A stretch of 64,000 nt of DNA from Urechis unicinctus (lineage: Eukaryota > Annelida > Polychaeta > Xenopneusta > Urechidae): positions 69,356,527-69,420,526 of the forward strand of contig CM067356.1 of NCBI GenBank assembly GCA_034190875.2, given 5' to 3'. The position numbers were made by a program, and so were the translations under genes. Of the stretch, positions 25,801 through 36,569 are shown one piece after another; the stretch's first letter is position 1; every line of letters begins with the position of its first letter. Below the pieces are notes generated by a model. The model saw only the letters and a program-made list of their open reading frames with translations, did not search any database and had not been told where the DNA came from.

Positions 25801-28354
25801 TGTTATTCTGTGTGCGTGCTCCAATGTGTCTGGGGAAACAATGTGAATCTATGTTCGTGAGTCAGGGTCACCATCGTTTGCCTTTTGTGGGTTTTTCTCC
25901 TATTACGTTACGGTATTGCGTTATACCGCCGCGTTAAGTGATGTAACAGAGAGGACGTTCAAACTGAGCTACCGAGGGTGTCAACCTAATACATTCAGTG
26001 TGTCAAGATCGTTACCATTGTCAAGCAACATTCCTAACTACATCATCAGCCACATCACCAAAAACATCATCAGCCACATTCCTCACTACATCACCAGCCA
26101 CATTCCTAAATACATCATCAGCCACATTCCTAACAAAACTATCAGCCACATTGTTAATGCATCATCAGCCACATTCCAAACTAAATCATCAGCCACATTC
26201 CTAATTACATCATCAGCCACATTTCTCACGACATCATTAGCCACATTTCTAACTACATTATCAGCCATATTACAAACTACATCATCAGCCACATTTCTCA
26301 CTCCATCATTAGCCACATTGCCAACTACCTCATCAGTAACTTTCCTAGCCACATCATCAGCCAAATTACTCACTATATTACCGGCCACGTTCCTCAATAC
26401 ATCCCCAGCCATGTCCTCATAAAAAATCAACAAAGCCCTATCCTACCAATAACCACGACGCCCTACCCCACAAAAACACTATTACATGCCACTATGCGTA
26501 GCCATGTGCAAAGCCATCCTCACAGCCAGACAAGTAAATATAACACACAGCCGGGCGAACAAACACTTCAACAAGCCAAACTAACAATTACTACGCACCG
26601 TAAGAAAAACAACAACTAAACAGTCAGACAAACAACCACTACGCACATCCAGAAAAACAACCAATACACACAGCAAGACAAAGAACCAATACACACAGCC
26701 AGACAAACAATATATTCTAACAACCAGGTGAACAGCAACTACACAGTCAGATACACAATCACCAAACAGTCAGTCAAACATCCACTACACACACATATAG
26801 ACGAACATCCACTGCACACAGTCTGATAAACAACCACTACACACATCCATAAAACAGCCACTTCACACAGCCAGATATAAAACTACTACACACAGCCAGA
26901 TAAACAACTAATACGAACAGCAGGATGAACAACTACTACCCACAGCTACACAAACAACCAATATGCACAGCCAGATAAACAAACACAATACACAGTCAGA
27001 TAAATTACCAATACTCACAGCAAGATGAACAACAACTACGCACAGCGAGATAAACAACCAATATACACAGCCATACAAAGAACCGCAACGCACAGCCAGA
27101 CAAACAACCACTACATACATCAAGACGAACAACAGCTACGCACAGCTACGCACAGCCACACAAACATCCACTACACACAGCCAGGCGAACTACACACAAC
27201 CACACAAACAACAAATTCGCACTGTCAGACGAACAACAACTACACACAGTCAGACGAACAACACCCAGCCGGATAAGCAATCACTACCAAAGGTCAAATA
27301 AACAACTGCAACCAACAGCCAGACAAACCGCTAATAGACACAGCAAGATGAACGACCACAACACACATCCACATACACAACCACTACACACAGCCAGACG
27401 AATAACCACAACACACATCCACATACACAACCACTATACAAAGCCAGACGAACAACCACAACACACATCCACATACACAACCACTACACACAGCCAGACA
27501 AATAACCACAACACACATCCACATACACAACCACTACACACAGCCAGACGAATAAGCACAACACACATCCACATACACAACCACTACACAGAGCCAGACG
27601 AACAACCACAACACATATCCCCATACACAACCACAATACAAAGCCAGACGAACGACCACAACACACATCCACATACACAACCATTACACACAGCCAGACA
27701 AACAACCACTAGACACGCGCACCGATGCACATTGTTAGACCTGACATACGGGAATAAGTACACAGATACACGATATTTACCTGACATGCACACATATAAA
27801 CATTGTTTACACTCAGGAACACTGACACAGAAACATACTGATTACCCTGAAACATGGGAACAGGTACACGGGTACACATTGTTTGTGTCTCGATCACTGA
27901 CGTAACCTTGCCTCCGTCAAATCGTGACGAATGATGGCACGTCAAGTATACTTCAGAGCAATCAATGACCAGTATGCATCAGATACCAAGAGAATGAGCT
28001 CACCAGTTTATTCATGGCGGTAGCACCGGATATTCGGCGGAAGTAGTTATGAATATCAAGAAGGTAGGTTTTCTCTGTTTCTGACAACCCGCTCCCGGTT
28101 GCCGCTGACCTCCTCAGACGAGCATCGCTCTGTCGAGTATCCGCACGTGCTAATGCGTTCTGTTGCGCCCTCATACGTTTCAACAAAGGATATAAAACGT
28201 GCGGCGGATAAAGTTCAGGTATTGGCTTTGGTAAAGCCGGTTTTGGCTCGGGCCAAGGCGTCTTTAGATCAAGCCCTGGGTCAGGATAGGGCTGGCCACT
28301 GGTCAGACGTAGGAGGCCCATCACGCATATTGCCGACAAGCTTGTTGTGGTCAT
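19863..28354 (-). CDS. CAP domain-plexin-like IPT membrane protein, - copy (13 exons)
   Basis: Exons on the - strand: 28354-28004, 24826-24738, 24564-24399, 24250-24138, 23429-23341, 23092-23009, 22956-22904, 22677-22520, 22043-21867, 21749-21632, 21439-21152, 20834-20676, 20096-19863, giving 692 aa. Order: signal peptide (SAICVMGLLRLTSG), proline-rich stalk, CAP (HNYFR, GQNLYAS, WYNEIQYYN, CGQYTAMVWATT, YVVCNYSPGGN), CRISP-hinge-like Cys cluster (CSGC, CDNGLC, CYHC, CTQC). The plexin-like region has GGTMVTVSGRNL, LEFEINVEFDGATF, FQDPHVYTF, ISVGHRGKCVV and VVVRVGHLVFFVAYLCG. It ends with a Ser/Thr/Pro linker, one helix (PLIWALNMLCIAPFCIIACV, about 661-683) and tail RVNKRISRN. It is predicted type I membrane-bound with almost no cytoplasmic part, so without the plexin GAP domain. 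CAP His is Gln in CGQYT, the usual GEN Glu is Gln in GQN, and the furin site is replaced (SRLKCQ). It is the better-preserved copy. Function is unknown; an adhesion or recognition role is a guess. Confidence 0.82.
23510..23950 (-). repeat. Intron 4 minisatellite of - copy
   Basis: About 11 units of CACCAACATCACACxAGTAATCACTGAATCGTCTCGTAATT type, the reverse complement of the array at 13890-14450 and in the same intron. Confidence 0.88.
25560..25870 (-). repeat. Intron 1 minisatellite C of - copy
   Basis: Degenerate units with GTGTGCGTGTTCCCATGTGTC then AGGGTAAACAATGTTAATCTG, equivalent to 12060-12420. A few further units lie at 27715-27880 next to exon 1. Confidence 0.85.
26025..26430 (-). 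repeat. Intron 1 minisatellite B of - copy
   Basis: About 17 copies of the 24 bp unit, read here on + as CTACATCATCAGCCACATTCCTAA. Same position within intron 1 as the + copy array. Confidence 0.92.
26500..27720 (-). repeat. Intron 1 minisatellite A of - copy
   Basis: CACACAGCCAGACAAACAACC units, loosely ordered from 26500. From 27345 to 27705 they become a regular ~50 bp array with ACACACATCCACATACACAACCACTA. This array is the counterpart of 10340-11300. Confidence 0.9.
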
Positions 28355-28790
28355 ATTTGTCACGGATGTCTTCTCACGCTGATACAACACCGCTCTTTAC
28401 CTCCGATACTGCGATCCTAGCAATTCCTTGCATCGAGTGGCACTTTCTCGTCCTCAAATGGGACGTCTCAACCAATCCAGCATGAGCTTTAGGTTTTTCA
28501 ATGTTTTGGTCGTAAAGGCGTTACCCTAAATGTACGCACTCTTCGATGACTATATGGACGGCGCGGGTTTCAGCTATCTTCGCGTTTAGTCTGGCGAGCA
28601 TTCATGCGTTAAAGACATAGTTCAAAGTAGCTCAAATATTGTTTTCTGTTCCACGCATGAGAGGATTCGCATTAGAAACATACGCGCGTAGTAGTATAGA
28701 GAGTGGCGGTTCTGGCGCATCGCTCTTTATCAACACTACATCACTTATTACAGCTTGCTCAGGCAAAGTCGGCCCACCCTCTACCAAAAT

Positions 28791-28808
28791 TAGTTTACAT
28801 GTAAACTA
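28791..28808. promoter_or_regulatory. Perfect 18-bp palindrome (copy 2)
   Basis: TAGTTTACATGTAAACTA, identical to the copies upstream of the other two exon 1 sequences; ~437 bp upstream of the - copy start codon. Confidence 0.45.
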
Positions 28809-28814
28809 GTGTGT

Positions 28815-29265
28815 CCATAAGCTAAAGTATTGACTCCATTCGAACCTATTTATCTTTTTGGGTCGGAGAGAGTGACACCTTGTTGACGTGAAGCCCATAC
28901 ATCTTGTGACCATCACTGCATAGTATGTTCACTCCATGATGGAACTGCTTCCATGTAAACAGAGATTCTATGTACTGTGTATGGTGTAGGTGTCCCTTAC
29001 CGCAACCTTCTTCACTCACTTTGCCATTTTAATACCACCCTTGTGATACATCACAATCGTGTGTGACACTTACTAACAAGTTTCACTATGCGTTCCACTT
29101 GCTGCAATAGATCATCGTTCTTAAACCCTGGATATCTCATAATATTCTTCAAGTCCTCCATATCACCCACAAGATTTCTCAGCTCGTCTTCCAGCTCTAT
29201 TTGCTCGTCTCTCGATGATGTAGATCTAACTCTGTTACAAAACCTCCATGTTTAGTGATACGCTA
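28815..29265 (-). pseudogene. Polymerase tail and coiled-coil relic, right arm
   Basis: On the - strand 29265-29055 aligns with the coiled-coil ORF of the left arm but is riddled with stops and has lost the start. 29050-28815 aligns with the polymerase C-terminal tail (FHHGVNILCSDGHKMY, then VNKVSLSP). It is more decayed than the left-arm version. Confidence 0.6.
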
Positions 29266-29629
29266 TTTGGTGTTTATTTCTATACCTGATACCTCTCGTT
29301 TTTGTTATAGAGTGTAAACGTCTGCACAGTTAAAAATTACTATCGAGGTGGGTCAATATCGCCACGTGCCAAACCATTGTAGCCCCTAATTCCTGCACTA
29401 CCATTTTAACCATTGGTTCCCCTAGTACCCGGGCCATGAGTAAACTGGTGGAAGCAACAATGCTCCCACCACGAGTGAAACCATTGGTACCCCCAGTTCG
29501 TACACCACGTTTTAAATTCAAGAGGACTAAGTTGGCTATTAAAAACTATTTGCGTGGACGCTGTAATGTTCGTAAGATATATGGGTCGGCAGATGCATTA
29601 AGTTTTGACTGATTAGCATAAAGAGCAAA

Positions 29630-29795
29630 TCAGATTTGCGTGTCTGTAGTTTGCCCTGCAGATGAGAATCATGAAGCAAGCCGAAGATGGCGGCACTGAG
29701 TATGTCGAGCCTGGATTGCGTAATGAGCAGGATGAGGTGCTCACCTCAGAAGATATTAACAATAGGGTGTGCCAGAGCAACGCTAATATCCGCTG
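29630..29795 (+). pseudogene. N-terminal fragment of Polinton-type polymerase
   Basis: Reads MRIMKQAEDGGTEYVEPGLR then QDEVLTSEDINNRVCQSNA. It matches the reverse complement of 8185-8330, the N-terminal extension of the polymerase relic. It ends abruptly at the edge of the inverted duplication. Confidence 0.6.
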
Positions 29796-29799
29796 AAGC

Positions 29800-31250
29800 A
29801 CTTTCCCACACGAAGACGGCCTACAAGAGAATGATGTGATTTTAACGAGTGAGGAACGTGCCACAGTACGTCAGCAGCAAGCAAAGACCTAGCATGCAAA
29901 ACTGCTGCTGAAGACTGATCAACGTACTGCATATGCCATCAATTGAACATGACACGGCTAGCCCGCCGGCCGCAAAGTCTGAGCAAGCGGAGCCCTGTTG
30001 CACCCCAGGCGTGGATATGTCTTCTAAGAGAGATAGGCTTGTTGCTGCTGTCAGTACCTCGGCGATCAGCACCTATCGACTTCAAAGAATGAATCAATGT
30101 CCCATGAAACGATTACAAAGCTCTATGCAAAATATGGAGCTCGAGGGGACGCTTGAATGAGGCAGACTCTGGGGCAGTCTGTTTTTTTGGTGTTGCTTAT
30201 ATGTTTCTGCCAATCTTCCCCCGAACATCAGCCAAACCTGATTACGAACCCCGACACTGACCCGTTTGTGGGACACGCGCTAAGATGTGCCAGATGTGAA
30301 CTTTATCATCGCTATAGTATGATGTTGGCTCCGCTTGCCACGGCCCTAACAGCCGCCAAATATTGCGAATTTGGAGCAAGCACCCCCGCAATTTGGGACT
30401 GGCCGTCCGACAACACTCCTGCAGAGGACCTGCCTGGCTGCTGCCAATTAGAGGAACACAATTAGTACATAAGATGGAAAACGCAAATTGAGAGATAACG
30501 GCGGTGATTAGTGATTAGCCTGTGTCTCGACCTCAACCTGCGAAGGAGAAACCTGCAACAGATGATAAAAAAATGAGGCAGACTGAAAGAGCGCTGCGGC
30601 TCAAAAAGCTAATCAAAATAGACTTTTGAGAGAGCTGCGGGATGCTAAGTCGACGTCTGAAATTCAGGCCCACCGGTTTGAACAGGTCGGTGAAAGGGGG
30701 TCAGCCGCAGGGCACATGGGTAAGACTTGTCTTGGCCAGCATGGACGACCTCACCTTTGTTTGTCGGCAGAGTTGGGATGATTGCACTAGCATTGCATTG
30801 CTACAGGCAGAAAGTGGTAGCCTCACACACTAAAGAGGTTATGCCCAGGAGAGATCAAGCACCCCTGGACGCTCATTAATAGGATCCGTTTTATATGGAA
30901 TAAGATGACAACACCAATTACAGATGGAAAAATGCTCGCCAATGCGCTGTACAACGGCACAGGTTTTGCCAAGCATGCCAATATGATCTCTGGGTGGTGA
31001 AGCGCAACATTTTGATTTCACCCCACGCGACCTGGCTATGGCTGTTGCTGATGTACCACTAGCTATGGCCACATAGGATATTCTAATTAAACAAGGAATC
31101 TTACAAGTTGATATCCTGAAATAATAGCCACAATTAAGCTGCTTGTTGGAGGCGCTCTTGTTAACGCACTTGTATTCTCTGGAAGCAACTTTTATTCTCT
31201 AAATTGCGGAGCAGCCAAGCGGATGCGGAATTTAAATGACATGATATGAC
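29800..31250 (+). other. Probable Polinton-derived stretch, genes not identified
   Basis: Several short frames read on + between the polymerase fragment and the integrase relic. One (about 30910-31125) reads NALYNGTGFAKHANMI, then after a frameshift FDFTPRDLAMAVADVPLA and ILIKQGILQVDILK, before a stop. I cannot name the protein. Its position and decay fit another gene of the same element. Frames at 30157-30465 (102 codons with a hydrophobic start) and 30642-30833 are unrecognised. Confidence 0.35.
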
Positions 31251-31379
31251 AATCGAGCAGCTTCAATCTACTCAGGCAGCATGGGCCAAAACTTGAACTG
31301 AGCAGTTAGACTTCATCATTGAGCCACTCTGTCGTTAGGGACATGCCGAGCATACTTCTCGGATTGTGGACTAGGCGAT

Positions 31380-32450
31380 GCATGAGTACTACATCTTGAT
31401 GGGTACATCCATCGACAAGTTGGACTCAGCCAGAGCTTTTAGACCTCTAAGAGCCCTCAGATGGCCAAAAAGAGCGTGAGGTGGCGTTCATTATACTAGG
31501 AATGGCTTGGCTAGCTAAGAAGGTGATTTTGGAGGCTCGAGCATTTACTTTGAATGGATTGTCGTGTGCGAAAGATCTCATATAGTCCTGAAGGCTACTG
31601 GAAAGGCATCACATCCATCGAGAACCTTGCAAGAGAAGTGAGGGTTTCTGAGGAGGTTGCCAACAGGTGTCTAACAAAGCGAGCTGTATGGCACCAAATC
31701 AATCTCTTATTTCCTCCTCATGACGTTGTGAAGCTTCCAACTTACAAGTATGCCCTAACGATGGTGGAGGTTGCCTTACACTACAAGGCGGCCAAGGCGT
31801 TGGCTACAAAGTAGACTAAAGAGGTCGCAGTCGCGCTCAAAGGAATATACAAGTGAGGGCTGCTGGATTGGCTTAAACTACTTCAGGGGGACCCAGAAGG
31901 GGAGTTTACGGGACAGTGAATCAGCTGCTAGAAAAACATTGAGTATCAGTCATGTGCTGCTGTGTTACCAGGCTATACTAGAGCGATTTAACTGAACACT
32001 TGCTGAAAGACTCTTTAGACACCAGTATGCCGTAGAGTTAAAGGATACTGGAAAACGATCAATTGAGTGGGTTTTCCGACAGCAGGATGTAGCTTCTGAA
32101 ATAAATAATGAGGTGACCCGCTTGACTGAAAAAAAACCTTAAGATGCTGCAAAGGCCGAACGATGTGCATAAAATCCATCACAGTCAATCAAGTGCGCCC
32201 CCTGGGAGTTAAACAGTAAAATTTTCTGTCTGATGCTGGCGTTCACAGCCTCCACCAGCCTGGCAATGTCAACTAGCTGCAGGCCACTGACGGTGTGGTC
32301 ACACAATGTTAACCCGATTGGACACTCTGTCACTATTAATCTGGTGAGCCTGTACAATAATATTTGTCAGATGGACCGTTCCTCCGCTTTGTAAGGGAGT
32401 AGCTGCTTGTGGTGCTGTCCGATATCCAGCTGCCACCCGACGGTAGTGCC
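31380..32450 (+). pseudogene. Polinton-type integrase relic
   Basis: A retroviral-like (DDE) integrase of the Polinton class, broken into several frames. It shows SYSPEGYWKGITSIENLA and VSEEVANRC (from 31554), then INLLFPPHD and YKYALTMVEVALHYKAAKAL. There is a stop at 31812, then WLKLLQGDPEGEFTG in the next frame. Further pieces are LAERLFRHQYAVELK, NNEVTRLTEKKP (about 32000-32140) and a C-terminal YLSDGPFLRFVRE with LLVVLSDIQLPPD (about 32360-32445). An internal deletion removes the part between AVWHQ and LLFPPHD. More than five stops or frameshifts make it inactive. Confidence 0.8.
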
Positions 32451-33076
32451 AATTAGCCAAAAGGCAGATAGATAGTAATGGAAGCAACTGGAAAATGCCC
32501 CTGATTATTACTCGGGAAGAGAGACCCTAGTGACAGGTCCTGTGTAGTGGGACTTTTGTGCAATGAACAGGTTTCAGATTAAACAGTGGATCGTAAATTG
32601 GCGAGTGTCAGAAGAATATAACAAATAACCTAGGGCTGTTTATGGATTGTGGATTCGAAATGGTTAACCACAGGTGCCTTTTTAAGAAGAAGAGACTTGA
32701 GGGCTTTGAACCGGGTCGCAGGAAGGCTCCTTCCCCGGCGACTCACGTTGAGACTGGTACGACTGAGGAAGTCATGCTAGATAAACCTTCAGGAGCTAGG
32801 TAGACCGAGCCCCCCACGTCCCCCGGCTGCCCCGGTCACAGATGGTGGTGCCACCCTCGCACACAAACCCTCTCAGGCTAGGAGGACCACTCATGTACGC
32901 TCTGTAACCTCTCAGCTCAGGAAGGCCATACACAGTCCCACTATAGCCGGCATAAGTGCGAAGGTCGATGACCTCCTAAACACGTAGGGGACAGAGGGCG
33001 GGTGATAGGGATAGGTGTCCAGCATCTTTCCTAGAACTTTCATGTTCTCGGTTCTGTGGAGTGGTTGTGCTTGGTC

Positions 33077-33253
33077 TTAGTTACTGGTTCCATATGGGTC
33101 ACTGTCTTTTATCATGTCGGCGAAGATATCTTTTGTGCAGATCTCCAGGAGGAGGGAGTTAGAGTTGCTATACAGTAGGTTCAGGTTTCGACCATACTGG
33201 GGCTTTATGGTGTTGTAGTATAAGTCGTACATGAGGTGCTTTGACAGGTCGAG
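33077..33253 (-). pseudogene. Polymerase palm fragment with lost catalytic Asp
   Basis: On the - strand DLSKHLMYDLYYNTIKPQYG is followed by LLYSNSNSLLLEI and FADMIKDSD. This is the motif C region of a Polinton-type family B polymerase. The usual Y/F-x-D-T-D-S catalytic core reads YSNSNS, so both aspartates are asparagine. It abuts minisatellite B of the orphan third copy and remains in frame with it. Confidence 0.75.
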
Positions 33254-33279
33254 TATGCACATCCCCATTATATTAGCAG

Positions 33280-33900
33280 CAAAATTCCTAACTATATCAT
33301 CAGCCACATTCCTAACTACATCATACGCCACTTTCCTCGCCACATCACCAGCCACTTTCCTTACTATTTCATCAGCCACATTCCTAGCTATATCCACAGC
33401 CACATTCCTTACTACATCATATGCCACATTCCTCACCACATCCTCAGCCACATTCCTAGCTATATCAACAGCCACATTCTTTACTACATCATATGCCACA
33501 TTCCTCACCACATCCTCAGCCACGTTCCTCACTACATCATCAGCCACGTTCCTAACTATATCCTCAGCCACATTCCTAAATATACCATCAGCCAGTTTCC
33601 TAACTATAACATCAGCCACATTATTCGCTTCATCATCAACCTCTTTCTGTAAGCACATGATCAGCCTCTTTCTTTTAGCACATCATCAGCCACTTTACTG
33701 ACTTCATCATCCCTCATATTCTCACCTATATCATCAGCCACATTTCTCACTTCATCATCAGCCTTATTTTATACTACATCATTAGCCACATTCTTCACTA
33801 TATCGTCAGCAAATATCTCAGCACATCATTGGCAACGTTCCTCACTACATCATCAGCCTCATTCTTAAGTACATCATCACCCACATTCTTCACTTAATGA
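33280..33900 (-). repeat. Minisatellite B, third copy
   Basis: About 25 units of the 24 bp repeat, read on + as CACATTCCTAACTACATCATCAGC. Two-unit higher-order repeats of 72 bp are visible at about 33380-33530 (TTCCTAGCTATATCAACAGC then TACTACATCATATGCC). Confidence 0.9.
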
Positions 33901-34680
33901 TCAAACTAACACTACACACAGCCAGATAATGAGCCATTACACACAGCCAGGCAAACAACCTATACTCACAACCAATCAAATAACTAATTCAAATAGCCTG
34001 ACGAGCAACTACTGCATACAGTTAGATATACATCCTCTAGACACAGCCACACAATCAGTCAATACACACTATCAGATAACCAATCACTGAACAGTTACAA
34101 CCACAACACAAAGCCAGATAAACAGTCACAACATACACACACATAGCCAACCATTACACACAGCAAGCATGGCAAACACTACACACAGCCAGATAAACAG
34201 CCGCAGCACACATCCACGTGCACAACCAATAATTGACACGCACACGTATACACATTGTGTAACCTGACATGTGGGAACAAGTAAAGAGAAGCACATTGTT
34301 CACTTGATATGCTTGCAGATATACATTGTGTAACCTGACGTATGGGAACAAGAACACATATATACATTGTTTACCTGACACGCTTACATATGCACATTGT
34401 TTACCCTGACATACATAAAAACACATACACAGAAACACATTGTTTAACCTGACATATGGGAACACGCACACATTAACTCATTGTTAACCCTGACACACAC
34501 AGGACAAGAAACTTGCACGAAAATACACTGTGTATCCTGATACACACGGGAATGCGTACACATAAACAACATTGTATACCCCGACACGCGGAAAAACGTA
34601 TACAGAAAAATAGTTTACCATGATACAAACAGGAACACACGGAAAAACACATTGTTTAGTATGCCCATGCGAGGAGATAC
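33900..34680 (-). repeat. Minisatellites A and C, third copy
   Basis: 33900-34220 holds CACACAGCCAGATAAACAACC units (family A). 34230-34680 holds about nine units with ACATTGTTTACCTGACAC and GGGAACA (family C). The order relative to exon 1 (C, A, B) matches the + copy's first three arrays. Confidence 0.85.
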
Positions 34681-34804
34681 ACTTTTACACATTGTTTGTG
34701 TCAGAATCACTGACGTAGCCTTGCCTCCGTCATGTCGCGTCGAATGATGGCACGTCAGGTAGAAGTCATGTTAATAACGGCCAAATACAAGAGAATGAGC
34801 TCAC

Positions 34805-35155
34805 CAGTTTATTCATGGCAGAAGCACCAGACGCTCGGCGGAAGTAGTTATGAATATCAAGGAGGTGGGTCTTCTCTGTTTCTGACAACCCTCTTCCGGT
34901 GGCTGCAGACCTCCTCATTCGCGCATCGCCCTGTCTCATATCGGCACGTTTCAAGGCGGTCTTGTGCGATGTCATACGGTTCATCCACGGATGTGAAGCG
35001 TGCGGCGGATAACGTTCAGGTCTTGGCTTTGGCAAATCCGGCAATGGCTCGGGCCAAGGCGTCTTTAGCCCAGCCCCTGGGTCAGGATGGGGCTGGCCAC
35101 TGGTCAGACGCAGGAGGCCTATCACGCATATTGCCACCAAGCTTGATGCGGTCAT
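34805..35155 (-). pseudogene. Orphan exon 1 of a third CAP-plexin copy
   Basis: A 117-codon frame beginning MTASSLVAICVIGLLRL, exactly the 351 nt of exon 1 in the other two copies, with proline-rich PEPLPDLPKPRPERYPP and the CAP start LLDIHNYFRRASGA. It ends at AAACTG followed by gtgagc, so the donor is intact. No exon 2 to 13 sequence follows: intron 1 breaks into polymerase debris at ~33.25 kb. The frame itself has no stop, which suggests either recent truncation or splicing to exons elsewhere. Confidence 0.75.
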
Positions 35156-35537
35156 ATTTGTCGCGGGCGTTTTCTCACGCGATATAACACCGCTCTTTTC
35201 CTCTGTTACTACGCTCCTAGCAAAAGGTACGTCTCTACCAATCTATCATGAGCTTTTTTTTCGTGTCGAGAAGGCGTTACTCTAAATGTGCACACTCTGC
35301 GCTGACTATATGGACAGCGTGGGTTTCAGCTATCTTCGCGTTAAGTCTTGCAAGCATTCATGCGCTACAGACATTCGTCCAAGATACTCAAATGTCGTTT
35401 TTTGTTCCTCGCATGAGAGGATTCACATAAGAAGCATACTCGCGTAGTAGTATAGAAAGTGGCGTTTTTGGCGCACTACCCCTCATCTACGCTACACCAC
35501 TAATTACAGCTTGCTCAGGCCCTAACTCTGCCAAAAA

Positions 35538-35555
35538 TAGTTTACATGTAAACTA
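35538..35555. promoter_or_regulatory. Perfect 18-bp palindrome (copy 3)
   Basis: TAGTTTACATGTAAACTA, ~383 bp upstream of the orphan exon 1 start, identical to the copies at 9258 and 28791. Confidence 0.45.
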
Positions 35556-35568
35556 GTGTATCCATTAA

Positions 35569-35808
35569 CTAAAGTATTGAATCCATTCGAATATATCCAT
35601 TTTTTTGAGTCAAACGTAGAGATACCATGTTGAACTGTAGCCCACATATCTTGTGACCATCACGGCGTAGCATGTTCATTCCATGACGGAACTGCTTATT
35701 TGCAAACAGAGAATTCATGTACTCTGCATATCTTTTAGCCACAACCTTCTTCACTCCCTTTGCCCTTTTAATATCGGCTTTGTCAGACATCACCAACTCG
35801 CATGACAT
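35569..35808 (-). pseudogene. Polymerase C-terminal tail, third copy
   Basis: The best-preserved version of the tail: MSDKADIKRAKGVKKVVAKR, then LFANKQFRHGMNMLRRDGHK, then FNMVSLRLTQKNGYIRMDS, 79 codons without a stop. It is frameshifted at the end relative to the left arm (SLSPFDSKRW). It overlaps the coiled-coil remnant upstream. Confidence 0.7.
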
Positions 35809-36008
35809 TTACTGACAAGCCTTTTTAGGTGTTCTACTCGATCCCTATGATCATCGTTCTTCAACTGCAGATCTCTCTTAATATTCTTCCGGCCTTCCAA
35901 ATCATCCACAATATCTCTCCTAATATTCTTCAGGTCCTCAAGATCTATCAGCTTGTACTCCAGTTCTATTTTGACACAGCCCGGCGTAGAACGCATTATT
36001 GATTGCAT
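35790..36008 (-). pseudogene. Coiled-coil ORF remnant, third copy
   Basis: 72 codons rich in D, E, L and K, with the duplicated unit LEDLKNIRRDIVDDLEGRKN and LKNDDHRDRVEHLKRL, matching residues ~30-85 of the ORF at 8756-9049. The MNTK-type start is missing. Confidence 0.5.
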
Positions 36009-36009
36009 A

Positions 36010-36560
36010 AGGACCTATGTACAGGAACTTCTGGGGGCACAAACACATGCTCATACCCGCGTTCTGGGTACAAGCACTGCGTTAGACAATTATGAAGCAG
36101 TTCTTGGTTGATGTTGACGACGCGGCTTAGTCCGCTGTTGAACTACCAGCTGCAATAAAACGGTACCAAAAGGCTTTGAAGTTTGCAGGATACAGGGTGT
36201 ACTTTGTCTTTGACATGAGGCTTTACATTGCGCCAAGCAACAATTAGTTTGTGTAAAACATTTTGATTATCATTTCGACCGACAGGCAGAGGATCGGCAT
36301 CAACACTGATGTCAATGTGGCTGTACATTTCCATATAGGAAGCTTTGACATGCAAGAAGCCATCAAACCCACCTCTCAACTTGTCCCGAACGGCCTACTT
36401 GATAGACCACCCCTCATAGGAAAGGCGCATACAGTACTGGGTTCAGCTGTTTTTAAATCCATTCCTCACGACCGGGCTTGTCAGCTGTTGTCGATGTAAG
36501 TGTATATATCCCTGGTAGATCCAGTACCAGGGCTGAGATTGTCATTCAAATCGTTGTGAG
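36010..36560. other. Unassigned stretch upstream of the third copy
   Basis: Open frames of 78 codons exist on both strands (36379-36143 on -, 36263-36499 on +) and overlap. Neither is recognised and both lack supporting context. The position corresponds to Polinton-derived DNA in the left arm flank. Confidence 0.25.
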
Positions 36561-36569
36561 GATAGAGGC

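Larger units (their letters stand above)
19863..29795 (-). repeat. Right arm of ~10 kb inverted duplication
   Basis: Reverse-complement partner of 8.19-18.07 kb, including the coiled-coil and polymerase-tail relics and the N-terminal polymerase piece. Homology to the left arm stops near 29795. There the right arm continues GCTAATATCCGCTGAAGC and the left arm's reverse complement continues GCTTATATCCAAAAGAGG. Confidence 0.9.

Noticed and set aside
25916-26422. 168-codon Ser/Ala/Thr-rich ORF on +
   Set aside because: Translation of the 24-bp minisatellite in intron 1 of the - strand gene; the + strand frame has no coding context.
27348-27905. 185-codon His/Thr-rich ORF on +
   Set aside because: Translation of minisatellite A inside intron 1 of the - copy.
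32139-32357. 72-codon ORF on -
   Set aside because: Antisense shadow of the Polinton-type integrase relic, whose C-terminal motifs read on +.
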